NCBI GenBank assembly: GCA_000729835.1
Contig: JFHB01000268.1
Coordinates: forward strand, 1 to 36,346
From: Atkinsonella hypoxylon
Lineage: Eukaryota; Ascomycota; Sordariomycetes; Hypocreales; Clavicipitaceae
Direction of reading: 5' to 3'
DNA length: 36,346 nucleotides
Below the pieces are notes generated by a model. The model saw only the letters and a program-made list of their open reading frames with translations, ran no database searches and was not told the origin of the DNA. A program made the position numbers and the translations under genes. Every line of letters starts with the position of its first letter. Within the stretch, counting starts at the first letter, position 1. Shown one piece after another: positions 1-11,134 of the stretch.

Positions 1-519
1 GTATCTTATATTAAGAGCGCTGTAACGAACAAGTAAGGGTAGGATCTTAAATCTTTCCAGTCCCTTATAGATCTACTAACTATATTGGCAGGCTGTAGTC
101 GCTAGAAGGGGCTTATAGGCTACTTTATAATTTCCGCAAAAAGATTTACTATATAAAAACAAAAAAATCAACTTACAGCTATACAAACAAGATGCCTATA
201 TGCACAATTTAATAAATTCTACTAATAACAAGCAACCCTTATAAGCAACTCTATCCAACAATTATACTATTAAATAGCCCTAATTCTTAGCTTTTAAATA
301 GTATACTTCTTGAATTTCTACTATTGCTAGTTGTAGAGAAAATCGCAGTTAAAGTTAACTATAGGTTAGGCAACTTTGCCTTAGTTAAATCTAGATGTTT
401 GCATCTAGTAACAACGATATCTTTACCAAAAATCAACGTAACAAGACCTAATGAGGGTCACGTGATAGAGCAACTAGTAGGCATAAAAATAGGCTATACA
501 GGGTAGCTTATTTTTAACA
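1..519 (-). repeat. Family A copia LTR, truncated by window edge
   Basis: This stretch aligns throughout with the LTRs at 3312-4004 and 10441-11134, beginning about 174 bases into the LTR and ending with the same terminus (gcttatttttaaca) at 519. Element orientation is minus, inferred from the complete element nearby. It differs from the other two copies by small indels near its left end and by scattered C/T and G/A changes, so it comes from a separate insertion. Whether it is a solo LTR or the LTR of an element lying to the left cannot be seen. The five bases after it are attag. A plus-strand reading frame at 324-506 lies wholly inside the LTR and has no counterpart in the coding part of the element, so I do not call it a gene. 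Confidence 0.88.
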
Positions 520-1640
520 ATTAGTTATATAGATATTAGAGCTAGAATTAAGAATTTAGGAGTCCCTTAAAGGATAAGGGGTATTTAAATTACTAAATAA
601 AGAAGATAGATTAATAAAGGTAGAACTAATAACTAAATTTAAGGAAGAAAAAGAAGAGAATCCCTTAGGAAGAATATTGTTGCTAATAGATAGGTTATTC
701 TTTTTTAATGTATATATTACCTTCTTTATAGACTTATTGTTCTTAAGTTTTTATTAAATAGATTTAATAGTCTTTTTATTAGGTTTCTAGTCTTTTAGTC
801 TATTGTTGCTTACTAAGTAATAACACTTATTATACTTATAAGACTTTCTATATAGATATATAGGATTTAAATTTAAATTAAGTAGATTTAGCTGTTTTAA
901 AGAAGGAGCTTTTTAGTCCTAGAAGCTAGTAAAGGATTTATTATTGTTAGCCTTTATTTAGCTTTTAAAAAGATCTATAACTTAGTAGCTATTTAGTATC
1001 TTTTCCTTCTAATTTAGCTTATTAGAGATCGATTTATCTCTAATTCTATTGTGCTAATAGGTTAAAAAGAAAGGGTTAATTTACTAAACAGCATTAAGGA
1101 AGTTTAAAGTTAGCTAAAGATTATAGATATCTAGAAGATTAATTTACTGTGCTTCTAAGAGTACCTTCTTATAGAAAGTAATAAATTCCTTTATCTTAGT
1201 TCTAGAAGAACTCTTTAATACTGCTTTATAACAAAAGAGTACTTCTTTTTTGTTATTTTAAGATGTTAGCTTTAATTATTGTTAAAGAAGAAGGATCTAC
1301 TTAAAGATATTATACTTATAGCTAATAGTTTTATAATAGTTACTAACTGTTTTAACTATCTATTGTTAGATATTGTTAAGGGCCTTCTTTTAGTTATAGT
1401 AGTTCTAGAGCTTTATTTAATATTATATATAGAGGAACTATAGAATAGAGAATTTATAGTTGTTTAAATCTCCTACTATAGTAACCTTTTTATTAATATC
1501 CTTTAGTATTAGTTCTTATAGCTTAGTTAGTTTCTCTTTATCGTCCTCTACTAGATCTAGGTAACTCTAAACTCCTTTATTTATTACGTATTTTTTAATA
1601 ACTAAAATTTAACAATTCTAGTCTTTTGCTGTATAAAGTT
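520..1640 (-). pseudogene. Decayed copia-type Gag remnant
   Basis: One minus-strand frame can be read from about 1640 to 520 if TAG/TAA are taken as former Trp/Gln codons. The N-terminal part has the W-x-Y and LVEDDKEK type sequence usual in fungal copia Gag. The C-terminal part reads Y-L-Y-R-K-S-Y-x4-C at 858-823, where the family has C-x-C-G-x2-H-x4-C; the Cys, Gly and His codons are each one G-to-A or C-to-T step away. It is followed by the expected aromatic, Arg-Pro and Trp-Lys-Pro residues, some now changed. The frame is lost where the family A LTR begins at 520. I infer that the LTR inserted into, or lies at a break in, an older copia element of a different family. Both ends are approximate. 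Confidence 0.62.
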
Positions 1641-2043
1641 AGTATTAAGCTATTAATCTAAGCTCTATAGTAGAATCTATAGTGAAAATCTAGGTGTAAA
1701 TCTAGTAGATTAATTAATAAAGAATCTATAGTATAAATCCGTTTTATAATTAGAGTTAAATTTGCTATAGAATTTATTGTTAAATTTAGTGTAAATTTAA
1801 GAGCAAAAATTAATGTTGTACTTTATTGTTAGATTTAAAACTAATGCTAAAAGAAAATTAAGAGGTTAATTTAAGGGAAATATTCTATTTTTGAAGATAA
1901 ATTTAGAACAGAAGTTAGATTTTAAATTAGAGCAAAATCTATAGTGAAAATTAGGGCGCTTTTAGTAGTGTAACCGCTTAATTTATTGTTAAATTGTTGC
2001 AAGTGTTATCTCTCTAAAAGGGGTTAATAACTAACTCCTTCTG
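1641..2043. other. AT-rich filler, no gene seen
   Basis: Low-complexity sequence with recurring variants of a phrase close to tctatagtgaaaatctaggt (for example near 1677 and 1930). It may be the leader of the older copia element to its left, but I found no LTR end or primer-binding site. Confidence 0.4.
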
Positions 2044-2076
2044 CTAACCCTCTAGGGTTAGGGTTAGGGTTAGGGG
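2044..2076. repeat. Interstitial telomere-like TTAGGG run with head-to-head start
   Basis: Positions 2053-2076 hold four consecutive TAGGGT-phase repeats, the usual telomere repeat of filamentous ascomycetes. Just before them, CTAACCC at 2044-2050 pairs with GGGTTAG at 2055-2061 around a four-base centre, so the run begins with a short inverted (head-to-head) arrangement. No longer telomere tract is present. Confidence 0.75.
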
Positions 2077-2103
2077 TAATATTATATAATTAATATTAAA
2101 GAG

Positions 2104-2212
2104 GTTGTTATTGTAGTAGATAACAAGAAAAGATATTATTATAGTAAATAACGAGAAAGATGTTATTGTAGTAAATAACGAGAAAGATGTTATTATTATT
2201 AATAATAAGGAG
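2104..2212 (+). repeat. 27-bp tandem repeat, about four units
   Basis: Units start near 2104, 2132, 2159 and 2186. The last three read in one frame as nine-residue units of the type D-V/I-I-V/I-V/I-N-N-E/K-K/E; the first unit carries one extra A before the next GAT. A nine-codon period suggests a repeat that was once translated. Confidence 0.7.
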
Positions 2213-2690
2213 ATTACGTAGTGTAGTAAGAGGTACGTAACTACATAATAAAAAGAGTGTTATTAAAGATACTAGGTATTTATAATAATAGAATAATGTA
2301 AATAGCTTTAGGGAGCTAAAGAAGATAATAGAGTTATTAAAAAGATAGAGATACTAAAGAAGGGTAAACTAGGCTTATAACTATTAAAAGGGAGATAGAA
2401 GAGATAACAGAAGAGAGAGAAGATAAAGAAGCTTCTAGTGTATAGAAGAGTGTAAATTGCTTGCTTAGTTCCTCTAACTTAGGAGGGAGGAAGCAGCCTA
2501 TATATAGCTAATTCTAAGAGAGAAAGAAAGAGAAGAAGAGAAGGAAAAACAAGAAGGGGGATAGCTAAATACCCAAAAATCCTGCAGCTTGTAGAGCGTA
2601 AGAATGCTGAGAGATGCTAAGTGATCCGTTGCACTGCCTCTATAAGAGGGGCTGATATTGGTATGTGTAGAGCCTTATAACAAAGGAAAG
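2104..2690 (+). pseudogene. Decayed Lys/Arg-rich reading frame, unidentified
   Basis: From the 27-bp repeats onward one plus-strand frame stays protein-like for about 190 codons if its TAG/TAA codons are read as former Gln/Trp. It is strongly basic, with Lys/Arg/Glu-rich runs from about 2330 to 2560, as in the coiled or tail regions of many transposase-like and nucleic-acid-binding proteins. I recognise no catalytic motif or named family. Stops occur at, for example, the codon after ATTACG near 2219 and twice near 2245. It could equally be non-coding purine-rich sequence; I report it because the repeat period and the frame agree. Confidence 0.3.
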
Positions 2691-3311
2691 ATAACAGACT
2701 AGATAACCCCTGTTGTATCCTATCCTAGTCTACTGTAACGGTCACGATCCCTCGGCACGATGCCTTATTGTTATCTGTTACCTTAATGTTTAGATATTCT
2801 ACGTTAGCTACTCTATAGGTGCTAGCTTAAGGTCTCCTTTAGTAAAACCTCGGACTAATATAGAATAACGTTAGGCTGTTAGATGCATTAAATATAGCCC
2901 CACTTTAGGTTGTTAACTCCACTAAAGTCTATTAATCTTATAGCCCTTAAGCACCTATAAAGGCTTTACTTCCTTTTTCCTCCTTTTCCCTTTATCTTAG
3001 AGTCTTTATTAATAAAGCCTAATAAGACTATTTAATCTTTCCCTTATAGCTATAATATTACTCTAAGATTACTGTTTTTATTTACTGCTTAAGCAATAAA
3101 TAAATATAGACTTCTACTCTTTATTTTACCTATATTAGCTATTTTAATAAGAAAAAGAATTATATAGATTTTGTAATGGACTAGCCTAGTGGCTGCTGCT
3201 AACTAGCGTCTATAATAAGAACTATAATTATAGAGAGGAAAGGAGAAAGAGAGAAGGAACTAGAAGCCTCCCTATACCCCTATACTATATATCTAGAGGT
3301 AGGTCTATCCC
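2691..3311. other. AT-rich filler with a less mutated left part
   Basis: No gene, LTR terminus or RNA found. The part up to about 2790, continuing back to about 2570, keeps many CpA, TpG and CpG steps (for example around 2735-2770), unlike its surroundings. The five bases atccc at 3307-3311 are the left target duplication of the element that follows. Confidence 0.5.
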
Positions 3312-4004
3312 TTTTGAAAATAATAGGGATTACAGGACTAGATATCTAAGAGGGTAGTGGTCTCTTAGATTTAGCACCTGTAATTGCTCCTAGCAATTAT
3401 CACGTAGTGGAAGCAGCAGCGGCCTAAATCAAGCTGTAGTGTATAGTATAGATCACGTAGAGGCAATAGATAACTGTAATAGTGGTATCTTTATATTAAG
3501 AGCGCTGTAACAAACAGTAAGGGTAGAATCTTGAATCTTTCTAGTCCCTTATAGACCTACTAACTATATCGGCGGGCTATAGTCGCTAGAAGGGGCTTGT
3601 AGGCCACTTTATAATTTCCGCAAAAAGATTTACTATATAAAAACAAAAAAATCGACTTACAGCTATACAAACGAGACGCCTACGTGCATAATTTAATAAA
3701 TTCCACTAATAATAAGCAACCCTTATAAGCAACTCTATTTAACAATTATACTATTAAATAGCCCTAATTCTTAGCTTTTAAATAGTATACTTCTTGAATT
3801 TCTACTATTGCTAGTTGTGGAGAAAATCGCTGTTAAAGTTAACTATAGATTAGGCAACTTTGCCTTAGTTAATTCTAGATGTTTCGCATCTAGTAACAGC
3901 GATATCTCTACTAAAAATCAACGTAACAAGACCTAATAAGGGTCACGTGATAGAGCAACTAGTAGGCATAAAAATAGGCTATATAGGGTAGCTTATTTTT
4001 AACA
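3312..4004 (-). repeat. Family A copia 3' LTR
   Basis: In coding orientation it begins TGTTAAAAATAAG and ends ATTTTCAAAA. The boundary after CAAAA, rather than after TG..CA, is chosen because it is shared by both LTRs, puts the primer-binding site directly next to the 5' LTR and leaves matching atccc flanks. Two perfect inverted repeats lie inside: AGGCAA/TTGCCT at 3852-3865 and CTAGATG/CATCTAG at 3875-3893. A palindromic TCACGTGA lies at 3943-3950. Confidence 0.88.
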
Positions 4005-4012
4005 CTCCCTCT
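4005..4012 (-). other. Polypurine tract, family A
   Basis: On the minus strand AGAGGGAG lies directly before the TGTTAA start of the 3' LTR, the position and composition expected of the plus-strand primer. Confidence 0.75.
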
Positions 4013-4266
4013 AGAAATGTAAGAAGTAACCAGTTCTATAAGCAACTTAGCTCCTTTAAGGATATCTAAGTTAGAATCAACTAACGAAATACAGTACTAA
4101 TAACAGGACTAAATAACATAACTAATAACATAACTAATTCCAGCAATTCCAGGGTAGTTATAGTTGAATATAACTAGTTGTTGTTGATTATTTTTGTTGT
4201 TTTTCGATTTTTAAACTGTTTTTCGTTGCTTTTCGATTTTTTAAGTGTTTTTGTTGCTTTTATAAG
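4013..4266. other. 3' untranslated part of family A copia
   Basis: Lies between the end of the recognisable pol frame and the polypurine tract. The plus strand is rich in repeated gtttttcg / ttgtttttcg phrases around 4175-4260; read on the minus strand this could be a short Lys/Asn-rich tail of the polyprotein. Confidence 0.45.
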
Positions 4267-7200
4267 CTAGCTAGAAAGCTTTAGTAACTTAATGAATTGT
4301 TGATGCTTTTGAATAGCAAGAGGCTTAGTTAGGCTATCTGCTGGCATCTAATTTGTATTAATATAACTAACCTTAGCTATACCTTTACGAATCTTTTCCC
4401 TAATGTAGTTAAACTTCAAAAGGGTGTGCTTAGTCCTACTATACAACGTTAGGTTGTAAGCAGTAACTATAGCGCCTTAATTATTACACCTAATAGGAAT
4501 AGGAGGGGTTAAAGGCAGCTTTATCTCCTTAAAAAGGCTGTAGAGCTACTCTAATTCCCTAATAGCTTTTAATAATGCATTAGATTCTGCTTCTAAGGTA
4601 GAAAGGGCAATAGTACTAGCTTTTTTCGATTTCCAGCTAATAGGTCTACTAGCTAGCTTATATAGATAAGTATAGGTTGATTTAGAAGAGACTTTATCAC
4701 CAGCAAAATCGCTATTGCAATAACTAAGGAGGGTCTTAAGTACTTCTTTAGAGCTAGAAGCTTTAGAAGAGGACCCTATAGGGTGTAGACTAGAATGCTT
4801 ATAAATAATAGCAAAGCTTCTAGTACTACTTAAGTACCTTAGGAGGTACTTAGAGGCGTTTAGGTGCTCTATATAGGGCTTAGCTAGAAAGGTTGATAGC
4901 CACTGAACGGAAAAAGCAATATTAGCCCTAGTTAGCAACATTAGGTACATTATAGTGCCTATTATGCTCTAATAAAGCTTATAATTGGATTTTAAGAGAA
5001 GTTTTATAACTAGTTGCTTTAGAATTCCCAGCTGTATAGGGATAGAAGCCGGCTTAGCATCTAGCATTTTGAATCTTTCTAGTGCTTTAAGGATGTATTA
5101 AGATTAGTGGATTTTAATAGACCTTTTAGACCTATTACGGGTGATTTGCACACCTAAAAAGAATTCTGCTGGTCCTCTATCTTCTATTAGATAGGCTTAA
5201 TTTAGTAGCTTTTTAAGCTTATTAATATATTGTAAATTAGGCCTAATTAGAAGACAGTTATCTACATAAGTAGCAATATATATAGATATAGCTGGGTTAT
5301 AAAAGACTGCTAGGTCTAATATAAGAGGTTTAAATCTATACTTTTAAAGTAATTCTGTTAGAATTTGCTGCTATTCTCTAGGACTTTGCTTTAAACTATA
5401 GAGGGATTTTTCTAGCTTAATTACTTAGTCTTTAGAAGGCCTATAATTACAGCTTTTTAGTAGCTTAGCTACTGATGGCGATGCTTGCTCTGCAAATTCA
5501 ACGAATCTATCTGGGATTTCTATATAAATAGCTTCTTTTAGCTTGCTATTTAAAAACGCTCCTATAAAGTCGATTTGCTTAACTTCCTAGTTATTAAAAG
5601 CTGCAAGAGCTAATAATATACGCTAGCTAGGAGGAATACTAGTTGCAGCAAAGGTCTCTAGGTAATCTTAACCTTCTATTTGCATAAATCCCTTAGCAAT
5701 AAGGCGGGCCTTATATTTTATAGAATTATTTTCTTTATCCTTTTTTAGCCTGTAAATAAGCCTATTCTTTAGAACTCTTCGGCCCTTAGGTACTTAGTCT
5801 TTCCCTATAAATTTAAAGGTTCCAGCAGCTAATAGCTGCTTAAATTCGCTATAGGTAGCTTCTATCTAATGCTGCTTAGCAGAGCTTTTTAGGGCTTGCT
5901 TCTACGTATTAGGAAGTTTATCCTTATTACTATTAGAAGTAATAGCTGCTTTAGTCCTTGCCTTAAAGCATAGATCCTTAATTAAGGAAAATATATCTCC
6001 ATCTAAATCTATAGCATTAGCATCAATAGATTCAGCTTCAGCTTCTATAGGTTCTATATTAGCCTGAGGGGCTTCTATAGATATAGGGGCTTTAGGGGCC
6101 TCTACAGCTTCTATAGGGTTGCTTAGTAGAAGAGCTTAATCTACAGGTTCTAGTGGATAATTTAGCACATCTAGATAACTAGGATAAGGATACTTAGGAG
6201 TATAATTATCTACTAATTTATCGATTTCTCTCTCTAAAGGATTATTTACTATAGAACTAATAGGAACCTTAGGGATACCCTAAGAAATAGGGCCTATTCT
6301 TTCTATAATTTTAACGAAGCTAGTCTTAATAACAGCTCGTTTAGAGGGGATGTATATTAGATATACATTAGAACCTAGTGTAGCTAAAAGTCTACTAGGA
6401 ATAGTTCTTTTAGCTAGCTTCTGCAACCTAGATCGTTGTTCTAAAGGAATTAGAACTTCACAATAGGAGCCTATAGCCCTTATTTTGGTAAAATCAGGCT
6501 TATAGGTCTTAGAAGGCTCTAAATCAGCTAGATATAGCTGTTTAGGACTTAGTAGTTTAGTACTATTTGCAGTAGTATTAACTAAATCCACTATAGTAGG
6601 AAGGATGTAAGACTATAGATATAGAGGTAATTGTAACTACTGTAGGGTAGCACGCAAACGGTCTAGAAGTACCCTTATAGCTCTCTCTATTAGCCTATTC
6701 TGTTTGTAAATATAGGGGCAAGAGGTGCTAAAGCAAATACCCTTAGAAGATAGCTAAGCTTGCAATCTAGTATTAATTTCTGTACTACTATTAAAATAAA
6801 GGTGTTTAGGGTAGTAGTTATACTGGTTCTTTAATTCCTTAAAGAAGCCTTTAATATAGCTATAGAGAGTAGAACCCTCTTTATTAGCTAGATTAAAAGA
6901 CCACTTATACTGTAATTTTCTATTAATTAGAAAAAGAACTAGAGGCCTCTTATTGTGCGGTATAGGCTCTATTTTAACGGTATCTCCCTCTATAGTATCT
7001 AAACATCTAGGGGGGTTAAGAATAGCATGCTTGCTAGGTCTTTTAACAGCTTTAGCTTAGTTGTAAGCTAGGCAGTTAAAATCCTTTTCCTTAATTTTTG
7101 TAAAATTAGGAATACCTTTAGTAATAGAAGCAGTCTTCTTTAGTAAAGGGAGTTCTATATGCCCTAATCTAACATGCTAAGTAGCAGCTAATTCTAGGAG

Positions 7201-9504
7201 CTTCTTATAGGAAGAAGAAGCAGTAGGATTTATACTACTAGAATTATCATTAGAGCTAGCTTCCTGTTGCTCTCTATCTTGCTAGATCTCTTGAGAACTA
7301 TAGGCCTCGTTTAAGGGATCTAGACGGCTATTTTCTCCAATATCCAGCAACTTAGGATTTAGACCTTCTAAATCCCCGTTATTAGAAGAAATCTAACTAG
7401 GAGCCCGTTTAGGAACTAGGGCTAATAGCTCTATAGCATCGTTATTAGTATTATCTTCTTCTTCTTTAAAATCAGATAATTCCTCGATTTAGCTATATTC
7501 CTTAGGATTAAAACTAGGCTGTTAAGGGATTTAAACCTCTATAGGATAACTAGTATTATAATTGCTATTATAACTACTAAATCCTATATAAGAGAGATTT
7601 GCGTGGTTTTTACACACTTTAGGGGTCTCTTGCCCCTTAAGCTGTAGAAAGAAACTATACTTTTTGGGATTTAGAAGCCTACAGCAGCTTCTATCAGCTA
7701 GAAATAGCTGATTTCTAAGGAGAGTGCCCCCTATTAAATAGTGCTTTAGACTACTAATTAGGTTGGTATCTAAACCTAGGCAATACAGAGCATCCCTTAG
7801 AGCTAAAGGCCTGTATTTAGCTGGATTTGTACTAACTAGTACCTGGAATACAGTAGTTCCCTATCCTTTAGGATAAATAGAACCTCCTCTAGTAGCAATA
7901 GGCGCAGTTTTACCCTTTTTTATAGGCTTAAAAGTCCTAAAAAATGCCTTATTGTTAACTATATTATAAGTAGAACCTGTATTGTATAGTAAGGAGTTTT
8001 TAATTATTCCGTTAGAGTAATTAAAAGAAGGGGTATTATTACTAGTAGTACTAGTATCACTAGTAGTAGATTCTGTATCTAAGTCGTAAGAATTATTACT
8101 ACTAGAACTGCTAGAATTATTAGATTCTATAGTATCCTAGTTGCTAGTAGATAGGTTATAACAACCTATAGCAAAAGCAGCTTCTCTATCCTTATTCCTA
8201 GAATTTTTGTTACTTCTTCTTTAGCCCTTCTACTTCTTCTTATTCTTAGAGGCTTTATCTTAATCTTTTTCTTTAGAGGCATTAGAATCGTTAGAATTAG
8301 AATCGGAATTCTTCTTTTAATTAGGAGGATTCTTTCCTTGGTTAGCTTTATTATTATTAGAACTATTAGAATTAGAAGCTTTATAACTAAGAGCCTTAGA
8401 TATAGAGGAGCTTTTATCTCTTTGTTCTTCTAATAAGTTAGCTATAAGGAACTGTAAATTCAGCATTTTTACAGATAGACCTTATGCTCTAGTAGCTCTA
8501 ATAGAATATTGCTGCCTTTTAGCCTAGCTAGAGAAGGTCTTCTTTAAAGCATTAATATAATAATTTACCTAGTTAATAGGATTAATAGCTACACTATAGA
8601 GCTGTAATCTAGCTAGTAAATTATTAAATTCAGCATTAAAGGCCTCTAAAGATCCCTTATAGTTCGAAAACAATAAGTTGTAATAACTAGCATATAGTGT
8701 ACTACGTTGTATTTTAGCACTCTGCAAATACTGCCTAACTAGAACGTTATAGGCATCTACAGGGGACTTATGCCAGCTTATAGCAGCTTAAGGTCTAGAT
8801 TGGCAACTATCTCTTATAATTATAAGGATAATAGCTTGCTCTAAATCTACTAATGTACTAGCTATACTAGGATTATTAATAAATTAAGGGAATCCTAGTG
8901 CTCTAAATTAAATAGTTAAAGCTTACTTCTACTGTTTAAAATTTTTAGGGCCTTTTAGCTTAGCAGCCTCTAGAATAGAGTGGACCTTCTTATTTAGCTC
9001 TTTTATAGTGCCTTTATTAAAAGCAGGCAGAAAAGTAGCACTATTAGAACTAGAAGGTTCAGGGGCTTTAAAAGAGACTTTAGAAGCTCTTTTAGAAGTA
9101 ATAGGATCTACTACCTTAGAGGGAGACCCTATAGAGAGATTACCTATAGATGTAATTATAGTATCTAATTTACTTAGTAAATCAGCTATATTACCTTTAT
9201 TTTAGCTTTGTTTTGCTTTACTATGCCTAATAAATCTATTTAGGGTCTCTTGTTGCTTATCTATTTAAGCTTTTAGATTAGCTTAAACATTATAGACTTG
9301 CACTACTCTTTTAGAAGCCAATCTAGCTTCTTTTAGAGCCTTCTTAGCTATATAATCTTCTTTATTAGAAGAGGAATCTACTGGCTAAGGGGGGGATCTA
9401 GCTGGACCAGGAAAGCTAGTAGCAGCAGCTGTAGCTAGTGTACTAGAACCACTACCCCGTTTAGGGCTTGTGCTCTTTCCCTTGCCTGTTCCTTTTAGTG
9501 CTAT
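4267..9504 (-). pseudogene. Family A copia gag-pol polyprotein, inactivated
   Basis: One minus-strand frame of about 1746 codons. Gag: the likely start codon at 9504-9502 now reads ATA, followed by a Lys/Ser/Gly-rich N-terminus. Protease: N-T-G-S at 7983-7972, expected D-T-G-S. Integrase zinc-binding domain: stop-H-V-R-L-G-H at 7179-7159 (expected W-H) and C-L-A-Y at 7074-7063 (expected C-x2-C). Catalytic core: D at 6999, N for the second D at 6792, E at 6687. Reverse transcriptase: Y-V-D-N at 5268-5257, expected Y-V-D-D. RNase H: open from 4950 to 4546 with the S-W-K-S-K-K and A-L-S-T-L-E-A-E boxes, then a D-S-L-T-K-P tail. In-frame stops include 7179, 7059, 6756, 4548 and 4479. Two pieces without stops (6591-6280, after the integrase, and 4950-4546) are fragments, not separate genes. 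The protein is non-functional. Confidence 0.9.
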
Positions 9505-10426
9505 TTTTAAGGGTTTTAATAGCTAATTTAAGGCTCTTTATAGCTAATTATAGCCTAAATTACAGTGGAAATAGTAGTAAATAACAGTAATAATTCTTAC
9601 TAAATATAGGCTAGAAGTGCCCTATATTTTCAGAAATTATACTGAGATTTTTCTCCAATTTCTTTCGTAACAGGTATAACAGGCTCTAAAAGCTGCGTTA
9701 TATCGCGATCTGTATGCATATACAATTTGTATAGCAGACCAGATTAACAAGCGGTTGCAAGGGGCATAAAATATAGGTCCTAGCTATTTTTAGCTAAAAA
9801 ATTTAGGAGATTTTTCTCTAATTAGGTTCTAACAAATCAGTGGAGACCTAGGTACAGCCAATTTAGGGATATCTAGCTAATTCCTACTTCAAAATCCTAA
9901 CCAGTGGGATTACTACATAAATTAATTCTGCGACCGAAAACACAGGAATATCTACAATAAGAGCTGTTAGGCGTGCACTATAAATTGTAGTATAGCTACT
10001 AACAAAGGTGCACAGGGTGCACAATATACAAGATAACAGCACAACAATAAGCGATGCAGTGCAGCGCTAAGCTTATTTCTTAATAGAAATAATTAATTAG
10101 GTAGTGCCTAATAAAACGATTTGCAGTGCAAATGTAATATATGCAGATATATATATTTTAATGTTGCGTAACAATAGAACCTAGCTATTAAGAATAGCTT
10201 CAAAAGTGTGTATATATAGGGTGTATAGAGTGCAGGAGGCATAGTGTAGGCAGAATGAAAACACCAGTATAGTGGCTAGCGATGTATGTGCAGTAGGTAT
10301 TAATAGCTTCCAGCAAGCTACTAATAGCAGTAATAGCTGCTAGCGTAGGTCTTAATATAGCTTCTAGTGGGTAATACAGTACACAATAGTAGATTTCAGC
10401 GGGCTAACAGCTTGCAGATAGGTCTT
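9505..10426 (-). other. 5' leader of family A copia
   Basis: Untranslated sequence between the primer-binding site and the presumed gag start. A 17-base phrase gagatttttctcYaatt occurs twice in the same orientation at 9644-9660 and 9807-9823, and a short direct repeat ggtgcaca lies near 10004-10021. I see no reading frame or splice signal I would defend. Confidence 0.6.
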
Positions 10427-10440
10427 CCGGGCTTATAACC
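10427..10440 (-). other. Primer-binding site for initiator tRNA-Met 5' half
   Basis: The minus strand reads GGTTATAAGCCCGG immediately after the 5' LTR. The Drosophila copia element is primed by the 5' half of initiator tRNA-Met cut in the anticodon loop, giving a site that starts GGTTAT and continues into the anticodon stem (GAGCCC or GGGCCC type). The present sequence fits with one G-to-A change. The exact tRNA of this organism is not visible here. Confidence 0.7.
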
Positions 10441-11134
10441 TTTTGAAAATAATAGGGATTACAGGACTAGATATCTAAGAGGGTAGTGGTCTCTTAGATT
10501 TAGCACCTGTAATTGCTCCTAGCAATTATTATGTAGTGGAAACAGCAGCGGCCTAAATCAAGCTGTAGTGTATAGTATAGATTACGTAGAGGCAATAGAT
10601 AACTGTAATAGTAGTATCTTTATATTAAGAGCGCTGTAACAAACAGTAAGGGTAGGATCTTGAATCTTTCCAGTCCCTTATAGACCTACTAACTATATTA
10701 GCGGGCTGTAGTTGCTAGAAGGGGCTTATAGGCTACTTTATAATTTCCGTAAAAAGATTTACTATATAAAAACAAAAAAATCGACTTACGGCTATACAAA
10801 CGAGACGCCTACGTGCACAATTTAACAAATTCTACTAATAACAAGCAACCCTTATAAGCAACTCTATCTAACAATTATACTATTAGATAGCCCTAATTCT
10901 TAGCTTTTAAATAGTATACTTCTTAAATTTCTACTATTGCTAGTTGTAGAGAAAATCGCTGTTAAAGTTAACTATAGGTTAGGCAACTTTGCCTTAGTCA
11001 ATTCTAGATGTTTCGCATCTAGTAACAGCGATATCTCTACCAAAAATTAACGTAACAAGACCTAATGAGGGTTACGTGATAGAGCAACTAGTAGGCATAA
11101 AAATAGGCTATATAGGGTAGCTTATTTTTAACAA
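10441..11134 (-). repeat. Family A copia 5' LTR
   Basis: Near-identical partner of 3312-4004, differing mainly by C/T and G/A changes. It carries the same two inverted repeats (10981-10994 and 11004-11022); the TCACGTGA palindrome seen in the other copies reads ttacgtga here, one C-to-T step. The promoter should lie in this LTR, reading leftward, but no TATA element can be singled out in such AT-rich sequence. Confidence 0.88.

Larger units (their letters stand above)
3312..11134 (-). mobile_element. Complete but dead family A Ty1/copia retrotransposon
   Basis: A 7.8-kb element in minus orientation, bounded by LTRs of 693 and 694 bases. In coding order it has the 5' LTR (10441-11134), a primer-binding site (10427-10440), a leader of about 0.92 kb, one gag-pol frame (9504 to about 4267), a polypurine tract (4005-4012) and the 3' LTR (3312-4004). 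Flanks atccc at 3307-3311 and 11135-11139 match as a 5-bp target duplication. The order integrase before reverse transcriptase identifies Ty1/copia. Damage consists mostly of C-to-T and G-to-A changes. It is milder than in the family B array, which suggests a younger or less exposed copy. Confidence 0.9.

Noticed and set aside
324..506. Plus-strand 60-codon open frame
   Set aside because: It lies inside the family A LTR, opposite to the element's coding strand, and is not kept open in the other LTR copies.
3315..4004. LTR bounded strictly by TG...CA (3315 start)
   Set aside because: That boundary leaves no matching target duplication. Including the four shared bases tttt gives matching atccc flanks and places the primer site directly beside the LTR.
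9008..9205. Plus-strand 65-codon open frame
   Set aside because: Antisense to the family A gag frame; no domain, and explained by codon complementarity.
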